Below, in pieces: positions 33,101 through 43,336 of a stretch of DNA of 64,000 bases. The DNA is taken from contig LS997564.1 in NCBI GenBank assembly GCA_000469685.2, positions 28,393,459-28,457,458 on the forward strand, read 5' to 3'. Under the pieces are notes generated by a model. It saw only the letters and a program-made list of their open reading frames with translations, did not search any database and was not told the origin of the DNA. The stretch comes from Haemonchus contortus. Taxonomy: Eukaryota; Nematoda; Chromadorea; Rhabditida; Trichostrongylidae. Position numbers and translations under genes: made by a program. Every line of letters begins with the position of its first letter. Position 1 is the first letter of the stretch.

Positions 33101-36100
33101 CTACTGAGACTGATTACGTGATAACACTTAATCGCCTCAGAACAAGAGCGGCGTCCATTTTCCCTTCAAGATCCCCGCCGACAGGTCCATTCCCCTTTTT
33201 TCCCCCAATATTTCCGGTTGACTTGGTATGATTCGATGTGTTTTGTATTGTAACTGATAGTGACTGATTGTATGCAGCAATGTATTGTAAATAATTAAGG
33301 TCTGACGAAGGCATTATATGCCGAAAGCTCACCAATAAAAGTGAAGAGCAAAGAGCTTCGAAAAGTACACAAAACGACAAGTTCCTCCATTGATAATTCT
33401 CATGCGTAGTCATAAAGAAGCGGTTTGAATTACGGAGCTTGTTTAAGTCAAGTAAAGGGGGCAATGATCTGAACGATTCTCTTTGACCGACTGATTTACC
33501 TATGTACCTTTGCTCAGTCTCTCAAATCAAATAAGGTTTTCAATCATTCGAGTGAGGTCAAAACAGACCGGGTCTCTTCTTTCACTCTAATAATCAACTT
33601 TTTGGCGATGACGATTCGATCCGGCAACATGAACTCGGTATTAACAGTTTCAGCGTAGGGTGTCTAACAATGAACAGAAACGAAAATTCATTACGGGTAC
33701 CGGCTCTTACAGTAACCCCCTGGCTTTCCCTCCATCCACCCCCGTGTCCTTCCCATGGCCCCTTTTCCACGCCTCGTCTATGTGACGGGTGAAAATTTGC
33801 GTATTAACAAGTGCCGGATTACTGTAAGAGCCGAGTGCCGTACTGAATTTTCGTTTCTGTTAACAATGGTCAGGCAACGGTGACGGAAGCTCTGCTGCCG
33901 ACTACTGTAGGCAATCTAGTGCTACGTGGCGCCTTCTCTCTGCCTGTGGGCTACGGTACCTTCCCTAGGGGTCTACGGTGCGCACCCAGCCAGGCACATT
34001 CTGAAGCCGGCTCCATTCTATAATAACTTCGTTACACCCTGGACCACACACAGCTGATGTTGGGCATTGTTTTCCGAAATGCTTCCCTACTAGCCAAAAA
34101 TATCACGATGAAGTCAGCTCAGGAGCACCTTCGCTACTTCATTTATGTCTGTCTCCATCCCTCCTCTGATCAGATTTACTCCAATTTTTGATTTCCGAGG
34201 CGTTCAAAGACAGTCAATTTGATCGTTTCCTATATCTGGTTCATGAAAACCCACTGATAAGCATGTACATAGTAATCAGAGCCGAAAGTAGCCTAAATTA
34301 ACGATTAAGCAATCTGGTTCCCCAAGACAGAGCGGATATCTGTTGATCATTCAGAATGCCTTTCAATGCAGCGGTTAGGCTATAGTTATTGAACTGTTTT
34401 ACCCAACAGGGGAGATCGAAAAATATGTAAGATGCACAAGAAAACCTATAGGTAAGAAAAGTTCCCAAGCTCATATTAAGAATCAAGTTTAGCCCACCCT
34501 ACTCCCTCTACATGATACTTTGAGGATTTTATCTCAAGACGCTATCGCACATTTGCCAAAATTCGATCCCATGTTTTTTTCGGGAGGTATCGTCTTATGC
34601 TTAAATAGTAGGACCGGCAGTTCTCTGCGCTAACAGCTATCGAAAGTTAATGAGCCCATTCCTTCCAGTTCTCGATTCTCGTAATTTTCGTGACCTTCGG
34701 TGATTACGATCAGAAGTAAAACTTACCCAAGCTGTCGGAATGAGAAATTCATATTCGAGGCGCAACTGGCTGAGAGAAAGTAATAGCGATTCTAGCCCGT
34801 ATAGTGATAGTTCTCATGATACTTCTATCAATCTTTTTAACTAATGTGCTTAGCCTGTTAATTCAGATAGGCAACATTCGTCTCGGTCAGTACGAGAATT
34901 TGAACCCGTTCCTTATGGTGATGATTCCTGCTGCATATCGTAGCACGCCGATGCATCTACAACTGAAGCAGAAAGTGCTGCAGCTGATAACTAATTTCGA
35001 TATTCACGCAACGCTCATGGATATCCTGAAGGTTTGCAGATTTCGGATCTCCACTCTCTCACTCAGATACCGATATTAACATAAATATCAATTCCGGTAG
35101 TGGGGATGCTTGCCATTGTTGTCAGACGGATTAAAGCTGCCACCACTATCACTTTAGGGTGCACGGGAATATTATTCGAGAATTCCTCAGTAGTTCAGAT
35201 TATTCTGAGTGTTTTGGGGAATTCTATAAAAAATACTATGAGAAGACACTTTTTCATGGATGCGCATAACATATTCTTGGAAATTTTTGAGATCGTAGCC
35301 GGTCCATAGATCGAGGCCCACCTTCGACTCACTTATTCAAATCCTGCAAGCGTTGGGAAGAGGCGCCAGAACGAAACAGCTAAGAATTGACCTCATGGCC
35401 AAATATTTGACACGAATTTCGATGGAATTTCTACCATGGAACAAAGGAGATTGAGTTAACGGCGGGTTTCGCAAGTTCTCGTCACCGCTACTCCGCAAAC
35501 TTTGGACTCATCATGAAACCTCCATAAAATAAGACATTCGTTTTCTTGGCAAAGATGGCATACAATATTTTGATTCCTACATGAAATGGTCTAAAAATAG
35601 AAAATTAGGAAGGTTTCGTTCGAAGAAAAGGGGCAAAACTTGCTGCAACCCAATGATTCGGTTAACGGCACAGTTCTCAATAATTTTGAAGTACCATTTT
35701 TATTTAAAAGGTATAGGTTGGGAGCAGTTCATTGGTAAGAAAGGAGGCGTGAAAATTCGTAAATTTCGAGAAAAATAGGGCTCCTTAAAAGTAGGGAAAG
35801 TAAAAGTCGGACGAGATTACCATGACAGAAATAACATAGAAAGGGTATTCGGACGAGATTCCAGATGTTGCAATTGCGCAAAGAACTGACTACGTCACGA
35901 AAGAACTGTACAGAACTGCCTTTCATTTTCGCTATGGGTCATGACAAGTTGCTTAAACCTCTTACGTGGGTTCCTTCGTGAATGGTGCAGCCTCTGGAAT
36001 GCCGGTGAAACTCGTCCGAGGATACACACAATACAATATTTGAGTCCTTACAACGCCCTAACTAGGCCGTTTTCCGACCTGATAGCGCCAGACATGGTAT

Positions 36101-37550
36101 ATGAGGGAGTCTGGAATTCATCCTATAGGGAAATCTCATACACTATTCTATCGTGGACTGTGCTGTTAAGGATAAGTACTCCCTATGTCAGCCTCTTCTT
36201 CTTGTGAATCCTTCATGGCCCCATAGAGAAATAATCGCAATTTATTTTACTTACATCTTGCACTTCTTGCAGCTGGAACCACCTTCGGAATTTTGGAACA
36301 CATCATATCGCTCCATGGAACCTCTCAGTAAAGGATCATCGTTATTCCGAGAGTGGAAAGGGCCCAGGAATTGCCGTACCCTTCCCATACCTTCTCAGTA
36401 TTGCATATGTCAATATGATTGGACAAATGTTGAGTATGTAAAAATTAGTGGTATAGCAATAGAATAATGTTTCTTTTGTCACTAATATGTAACTATAATG
36501 TTGTTTAGTAATCAGACGGTCCAGGTGGAACTCGGTGACTATTTTGCCGAACAACTCAATTTACAACTGACAAATGGCGGTGTGATGGAAAAGTGCCAAA
36601 GGCAGTTCTACAATCGGGTTCGTCCTCGAGAGCACAAACTTTGCTGTCCTTCATAAGTTTCTTTTAACTGACTCATTGAATACCGTAGAGATACTGTGGC
36701 TGGGCTAGGTAGCACATTTTTATCGAGAGGATGATTCAAGACAACTTTCTCCTGGAGATGGGTTTGAATGGTTTTCAAGAGACAACGTAGACATGAAATT
36801 CGGCTTTGACAATGCGTTCCAATGTTCCTAGACTCCTAGACAAATAGGATACTAGCTAATCGTGCGAGGGGGGGGGGGCACATGTCTAGTGGGCCCAATC
36901 AGGATCCCTTTGAATGAAGCTGCGAAGTAATGCCTCCCTAGCATCTGCCCACTGTGCACAACCTTCATCCCCTGGTCCAGAATGGCAATTGTTAACAACT
37001 TTTTGAGCAACTGCCTTCCTACATTCGTATAGCTTTCCATATGAAAGAACTATTCTTTGCCTTTTGAGTCTGTGGCTGTTTGATGACACGCAAAAAATAA
37101 GCATTTATTGCCTTTACTGTCGAATGTTGGAAAGTTTACACCTGGCCAGGTGTGAGGAGATGGGAGGCAAAACAAGGAATTTCCTGGTAAAAGAAATTTG
37201 TAGGTAGCCGAAATATGTCTGTGCTTCATGTCTAGTTGTCTTCTAAAAACCCCTCAAGCGTTGGTAGCCCCAAACTTGCGATGATTCTTCCCTGAAAACC
37301 TCACTTCTACTTTCTTCTACACGGAAAAGTGCTGCTCGATCACTATGTACTAAATTTGAGGGATTCCAGTGTCTGCGAGATTACAATTTTTTATTTTCTG
37401 CAGATATCGTCTATGAGACAACTATACGACCAAGATGATCTACTTTATGACGTGGTAGTGTACTTGTCTCCATCAAACGGCCTTTTTTCGGTGGGTGACT
37501 TCAAGAAATACGCTCAGTTCCAAAGGCATAACCACCTATGGTTGTTATAA
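27164..37550 (+). CDS. DUF229 family protein (alkaline-phosphatase-like fold)
   Basis: This belongs to the DUF229 family, expanded in nematodes, with a predicted alkaline-phosphatase/sulfatase-like fold; its substrate is unknown. Exons: 27164-27334, 27855-27943, 28046-28198, 28727-28801, 28863-28975, 29700-29839, 30522-30610, 30878-30996, 32032-32198, 34867-35031, 36273-36428, 36516-36617, 37404-37550. All phases agree, giving 561 codons. Landmarks are VYVLIIDSASSFMVKRSLPK (likely metal/nucleophile site), DNGYKTMIAQDY, NRATIDRSFFFFMGDHG (GDHG metal-binding motif), LNPFLMVMIP, and NCRTLPIPSQYCICQYDW near the C-terminus. Two acceptors are AAG rather than CAG (29,697-29,699 and 32,029-32,031). 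AATAAA lies seven bases after the stop. No signal peptide is seen, so a 5' exon may be missing; the start is the least certain part. Introns carry five foldback insertions. Confidence 0.85.
28225..28345 (+). mobile_element. Partial diverged SINE copy
   Basis: GCCTAGGCCAACCGAGCCTC, then CGTTCGGGGTTGGTTA and GATTCGATACC follow the SINE body order, with a decayed head upstream. It lies in an intron of the DUF229 gene. Confidence 0.5.
29257..29519. mobile_element. Foldback GGCTGCTTTCATAGTC family, copy 2
   Basis: This is the same 5' terminus and complementary 3' terminus as the copy at 5780. The arms share GCAGTGCTAGG, GCAGACGGTCGGTCAGCCCC and CGAAGGGCTG blocks, and the middle carries AAACAAGGAGAGACAAGAT and its partner. 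It lies in the intron between DUF229 exons 5 and 6. Confidence 0.85.
30211..30404. mobile_element. Foldback subfamily with extended arms
   Basis: The core has the shared GGCTGCTTTCATAGTCCGCG and CGCGGACTATGAAAG termini. The complementarity runs about 24 bases further out: ATGATTGGTATG-TATCTGTGACA on the left, its complement on the right, one mismatch. The interior (GTATCGACCAAGATTCAG, AACAAGGGGCATGC) differs from copies 1-3 but matches the fragment at 1771-1843. It lies in the intron between DUF229 exons 6 and 7. Confidence 0.8.
31013..31322. mobile_element. Foldback GGCTGCTTTCATAGTC family, copy 3
   Basis: The 310-bp copy has the family termini (the right one with one change, ATGAAGGCAGCC) and GTGCTAGGGA, GCAGACAGTCGGTCGA and CCCCTTCGAAGGGCT blocks. 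It begins only about 16 bases after the donor of DUF229 exon 8. Confidence 0.85.
32306..32341 (-). ncRNA. Hammerhead-ribozyme-like core, left arm
   Basis: The reverse complement contains CTGACGA, a short stem-loop (AGGCATTATATGCC), then GAAA. This is the conserved CUGANGA / stem II / GAAA core of hammerhead ribozymes, which Penelope-like elements are known to carry. The position outside the GIY-YIG stop fits. The cleavage-site strand was not identified with confidence. Confidence 0.6.
32519..32811 (-). pseudogene. GIY-YIG fragment, left arm
   Basis: The minus-strand frame carries GETARPLKIRLDEHRRA, then YPHSSFSRHRTLRHEKE and REIYRIKPEINAKEE, ending LLRLIT and a stop. YVGETxRPLKxRLxEH is the typical GIY-YIG block at the C-terminus of Penelope-like reverse transcriptases. 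The upstream reverse transcriptase is missing because the copy is 5'-truncated at the palindrome centre. Confidence 0.8.
32834..33121 (+). pseudogene. GIY-YIG fragment, right arm
   Basis: This is the plus-strand mirror of the left-arm fragment, with slightly more of the motif preserved (CGEKYVGETARPLK). The longer open frame back to 32,636 is an artefact: its first half is the antisense of the left arm. No reverse transcriptase domain is present. Confidence 0.8.
33299..33334 (+). ncRNA. Hammerhead-ribozyme-like core, right arm
   Basis: CTGACGA at 33,302-33,308 is followed by a stem II of GGCA paired with TGCC and GAAA at 33,323-33,326, then GCTC that can pair with GAGC about 18 bases downstream. 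It mirrors the left-arm copy. An AATAAA follows within about 15 bases. Cleavage competence cannot be judged without folding. Confidence 0.6.
33673..33861. mobile_element. MITE family E, copy B
   Basis: The left end is AACAGAAACGAAAATTCA and the right end its complement, GAATTTTCGTTTCTGTT. Subterminal CCGGCTCTTACAGTAA pairs with TTACTGTAAGAGCCG. The interior matches copy A at 22,723-22,918 in reverse. It lies in the same DUF229 intron as the Penelope-like palindrome. Confidence 0.8.
35780..36130 (-). repeat. Dispersed repeat C, minus-strand copy
   Basis: Reverse-complemented, the block carries the repeat C features seen at about 2170-2560 and 62,990-63,400, including TGACCCATAGCGAAAATGAA, AGGCAGTTCTG and GTAGTCAGTTCTTTGC. 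It lies in the intron between DUF229 exons 10 and 11. Confidence 0.6.
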
Positions 37551-39667
37551 ACAGTTAATAAATAGTAGAAAGGTCTATGCTGAGTAGTAAGCCCATGACA
37601 AAAGAAAGTCAGGAAAGCTCGCAAAACCTGAAAAATCTCCCTATACTTCTGTTTTTCCTTATTTTACTTCTGAGCACCATGTGTGCTAAGAAGGAGAGTG
37701 AGTACCTGCGCATACGAATTGCTGCACCTCTCGCTGCCGTTCCTGGAAGGCTTTCTGGCGCTCCCATCAGTGGGCACCCTTGCGGAAAATCGTCATAGTC
37801 CTCGAAGTGGATAGGCGTCCACCGCAACCACTCACGCTCTCTCCAATACTCTAATCAAAAATAGGTAATCGGCAAGACCACTTTTACTACAGAATCTGAT
37901 CTCAGATTGGTGGGAATCTTCTTCCTTTTTTTCGATTTCAGTCTTCCATTGGACCTTCAACATTGAGGATTTCTTTCCCTCACCGAGATTCAACGGAAAT
38001 TGGGGAGTTCTGGTCATACAAATGGACATCAGAAAGCTCTGGGAGACGGGCGGTAGGATCGGTTTTGCGTAATCGATTCGCCGCACGCGGCTGTCGCGGA
38101 CCATTTGCTTGGCTGCCAGCTCACTGTAGTCCTTCCCTTGATGACAATACTTCTGAAGAAGCCGCATCGTATCAATATGCTCCCGCAGAACGATCAAACT
38201 ATTTTTTCTTGAAGGCCTCGAGCACTTCAAGGCTACCGACCAAATACCGATCCTAACAGCTTCTTAACGGATTCGGTCGAGCATGTAACATCCCTCAGTC
38301 TTAGAAGACGTTGTACGGTCATTCCTTGGTAAACTAGGTATATTGTAGTCGTTTAGAACGAGTATATTACATACAATGCGGACGAGATGGTGTATTATCA
38401 ATTGGGGCACTATCCTATCTCACACCCCTAGTTGGCGGTTCGCATTCAGGATCGGTACTGCCTCAGGACAACCAATTCTTCCATCCCTCCGGGGTAGATT
38501 GATTGGTACCAGATTCGTGTGGAGGGTGAAGGCACTGACTTGTACTCGGCTCGCAACGCAAGTCATTCCAGAGGCCACTTCGCATTCAATATGCTACTAC
38601 GATTCTGGACGGAAGTCGAGTGCGGGGCGTTCCAAAAATCAACCTTCACACCCGCATACAAGAGAAACTAGTTGTATAGACTCCTTGAACATTCTACCAT
38701 CTGTAGCTTTCAAAGCATTAGAGATTTGAGTAACTTCAGAAAAACTGAAAGTTCCGAGCACTAGTTGGTATTCTCTCTCAATTTGGAAGCTGGATCTTTC
38801 TCACAATTTCATACTCATAGTATAAAAAGAGTTTGAATTCGACCTAGTATATCAAACCCTAGAAAATTATAAGCAATTAACTCGAAATGAATGCTCCAAG
38901 TGTTTTCCAGGCCTTCATCAGAAGAAACGCATCTGGCCTCAGTCTTGGATCGGGGTTCAGTCGTCTCGATCGCTACGGACGACAGGGAGACTGTCTCGTT
39001 GGCAATACTCTGCGGCCACTTTGTCATTGCAATGGGACGACGATACCCTAACGAAAGCTCATGGATCATGCATAGAAGTCACTTCCACACAATTTTTGAA
39101 GATCGACTTTTTCTGAAGACCTTTTTTGTGCCTTCTCGTTGTCCTAATGCGTACCTAACAATACCATTTCTGCAAACGAAGAATCAAAGAAAGATGCATT
39201 TGACTTGCATGGCAGTACTGTGTTGCGATGAACGTGAATCGAAGTTTTTCAATTGAGACAGTGTTTGGAGGATGTTTTAGGGTTTATATGGGAGTATAAG
39301 TTCATCAGAGTCAATATATCAGTGGCTGCACCGGCCTAACCCATCAGTACGGTGGGTCACCTCCTATTGCGTACTCTGCCAGTACATCCTCATGCCCACA
39401 GCCACACCCGCGTTATTCTAACTAAGATTATAATGATTGGCTATTTGATAGAGATGGCAAGGATGAATCGCGATGGTTATGCTCACTACACACTCATAGG
39501 AAATGAAGTGAAAGTGAATCGGTTGACTATTTCACGGTGCACCGAGGAGGATTGACCGATTTATCGTCACTGACGAGCATGGTCTCCTTCGTATCAAGTT
39601 GCAGATGTGACTAATACCATCAATTTCTTGCGGCCTTCAAGATCCCTTCATATAAAATTAATCCACT
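37551..39667. other. Intergenic with repeat fragments
   Basis: It holds a truncated repeat D copy (38,041-38,104) and a diverged plus-strand SINE (about 38,372-38,640, with CCATCCCTCCGGGGTAG, GATTGGTACCAGATTCGTG and GGAAGTCGAGTGCGGGGCG). No gene was recognised. Confidence 0.5.
38041..38104 (+). repeat. Repeat D, truncated copy
   Basis: It starts GGGAGACGGGCGGTAGG and contains ATTCGCCGCACGCGGCTGTC, then leaves the consensus after CGCGGACCA. It matches only the first quarter of the copies at 13,658 and 58,987. Confidence 0.8.
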
Positions 39668-39699
39668 GTGTGTGTGTCGATATGTGTTTTCGTATTAGT

Positions 39700-40825
<1,126 letters not shown>

Positions 40826-40829
40826 TGAC

Positions 40830-41225
40830 CGGAAATTCATAACTCCTGTCCCCGTGGACGGAATGCGTTCAAATTTGGTAGGAGTACAGGCGGCGGTACG
40901 GGAACACTTTTAGTGGGTGGCAAGTTCGGACTCCGCCCAAAAGGGGCGGGGTTTGTGAGGAATAAATGTTTGAGCGAAAATTCAGAACTCATGTGCCCGT
41001 GATCCTAGAGTACTCAGACTTGGTAGGAAATATGGAAACAGGGTGGAAACACTAATGGCGGGTAGCAGGATCAGACTCCGCCCACAAGGGGCGGGGTTTG
41101 GGCGAAAATTCACATTTCCTGTCCCCATGGACCTCGAAAGTTCAAACTTGGTAGGGGTACAGGCGCCATGATGAGAAAACTTATGGTGGGTGGCAGAACC
41201 AGACTCCGCTCACAGGAAGAGAAGT
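40830..41225 (+). repeat. Three-copy satellite of about 130-145 bp
   Basis: The start AAATTCA followed by a CTCCTGTCCCCGTGGAC-like block recurs near 40,832, 40,978 and 41,106. Each unit has a TTGGTAGG block, a GTGGGTGGCA-like block and CAGACTCCGCCCA. The first two units close with an inverted GC motif (CCGCCC with GGGGCGGGGTTTG). Units are about 75-80 percent alike by eye. The array directly adjoins the GT tract. Confidence 0.8.
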
Positions 41226-43336
41226 TTGGAAACACAAGCACAGGAAACTCATAAATCCGATGAAGGTCTATAATGAAAATCAGCTCATGCGGCCCCGTCT
41301 CTCATTGCTAGAGCCCCTAGCACGCGAGAGCGTGCGTAGCCGCCTGGTGATGAAAAATGGACGATGAGACCGAATATAGTTCGATGAAGGTAGAGAAACT
41401 GCGTGAATCGGTGTTTCCAAACTGAAAAAAAAGGCTTCGAAAAACCGTGAAACATGGAGCTGGACGAGAATGAGTTCAGAAGAATGAAGAGGAGTGGGGC
41501 GTTTGGACCAGCTATACAACGTGTCGCACTGTGTACGTGTGGGTCCTGGTGCGAATAAAAGACAATGGTAAGCGGAAGTTCATTCACTTATAAGCATAAG
41601 TAAACAAAAAACCCTAGTAACAGCAAAAATAGCTCACCTTTTCCAGCTTCTTGGGGTAGGCAATTGAATAGGGGATCGCGGCAGCAAGAAAATAGCAGAG
41701 GAAAAAAGAATGGGAGAGAAACATCGCCTTATCACTCGGCGACAGCTGATTTTGTGTGGGTCCTAGAACGAAAATTTGCAGTCTGTATTGTCTCGACACT
41801 CGTCCCTGACGTCTGACGTGACATCGACCGAGAGGCGGGAAGGCCGTTGACGTCCCTGTCCATTGAATTATCGTGAACTGTGCCTTTAAGGAACTACGGA
41901 AGGTAAGAATCACTGAAGCGATTACGTTCTTTTGATCAACGTTGAAGCTTGACATTTCAATGGGTGGTATGGGATCCGACGTGATCGCGGATTATTGGTG
42001 ACAAGAACTGATAGCAACTGATAAGGGTTGATAACTGTCACTTTTAGATCTGCTCCAGATATGTTATGGGTATACAGAGGAGTAGTGTCCCTTACAGTAC
42101 ATCTAAGAAAACGTTCTGAACGCCTTTAAAAAGACCAAATTTAATGAAAATTTTGGCAGACATTTTCCTGCCACCCTTACAGCCTCTAGCAAAAAGGTAT
42201 GCTTGCAGGATGCAAGGTGAGGTCAGCATCGAGGATACAGGGTTAGAAATAGAAAGGCTCCACCACTGCCTCATTCACGCCCTGGGTCGAGCTTTGAATA
42301 TTACTACTCCCAGTCCAATCAGGCTTCCCATCTCGTCCAGGTCCCTTTGATTCAGGCCGTAACCGACGTTATAATTCTATACTTTACAGTTATGAGGACG
42401 CAGCTCTCCCAAAAGCAAAATCCTTTTCCAGCAATTGTAGACCTTCTTCCAAAACCACACCTTTGAAACCCACAAGGATAGCCAACGGGGAGGAAATCTA
42501 CACATGAAACCATCCTTCTCGACAAATTGGAAAAGGGACTTTTCATCCCTTTGAAATCTTTGCCAAGCAACGTTTCCAGACGATGTTATCGACTTGAAGG
42601 ATGCTGCTACCCCCATTTTGCTCGAAACGTTTGGCCGGGGAAAGAAGCGATGTTTTGTACGCAATGCCACCCTTTACACGTCGTTTCACGGTCTCCTCGT
42701 TCAACCTCTTCCTTTCTTAAATTTTTGTTATTAATTGCCTTTTGTTTCACCTGTTCTTATTTCAAATTTCTTATTCTTTTTGTGTGGTATTGTATGTTTT
42801 GTCGTTTATTTTAGTGATAGTGTACGATTTTCTACACCACTACCGCTTTTTTGAATGCCATTATTTGATTGCAGAATCTTTCTTCTCTTTTCATCTGTCT
42901 GTCGTTTCAAAATATATTAGCAAGGAAATTATGAAGTTCAAGTAGAGTAGAGTGATTGTTTGGGAATTCGTGTCGGAGCTGATTTTTCACAACATCAGGG
43001 TTGTCTGACTGTCTGTATTAAGAAGCAACGCAACTTTTTTCCTTCTCTTTTTGTTGCCTCTCGATCTTTGCATTTCACTTTGTATACACCCATGGATGTG
43101 GTCTTCTTTTAGATGTTATGTTCACTTTGAAATTATCACTTTATTTGCAATATTCCACCAAAATCAACTTGAGTTAGTATACTGTAAACTAATTAGTTCG
43201 ACTCTAACGCTTACCTTGAAATCATGAAACCATGACTAACCATGAAAGATTCTTAGCAAGCATTTGCATCGTGCAAGGTAGATATGCTATGTCGTTCACT
43301 GTATTCAGGGCTCTTGTTCCTTGCCAGTAAATTTGA
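41226..43336. other. Intergenic, upstream of thoc-2
   Basis: No gene was recognised. A short repeat C end (TATCGTGAACTGTGCCTTTA) occurs near 41,868-41,887. Minus-strand open stretches at 42,377-42,670 have no family I know. Confidence 0.4.

Larger units (their letters stand above)
32211..33391. mobile_element. Palindromic Penelope-like retroelement insertion
   Basis: A 12-bp direct repeat AGTTCCTCCATT at 32,211-32,222 and 33,380-33,391 brackets the insertion. Between them lie two nearly identical arms of about 550 bp, 32,259-32,811 (minus) and 32,834-33,381 (plus), separated by a spacer of about 22 bp. Each arm is the 3' end of the same element and encodes the end of a GIY-YIG endonuclease domain, then a 3' UTR. 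The arms differ at few positions (for example KENAPS versus KENAPP). The insertion sits in the intron between DUF229 exons 9 and 10, so it need not disrupt the host protein. A 36-bp piece lies between the left direct repeat and the left arm. Confidence 0.85.
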
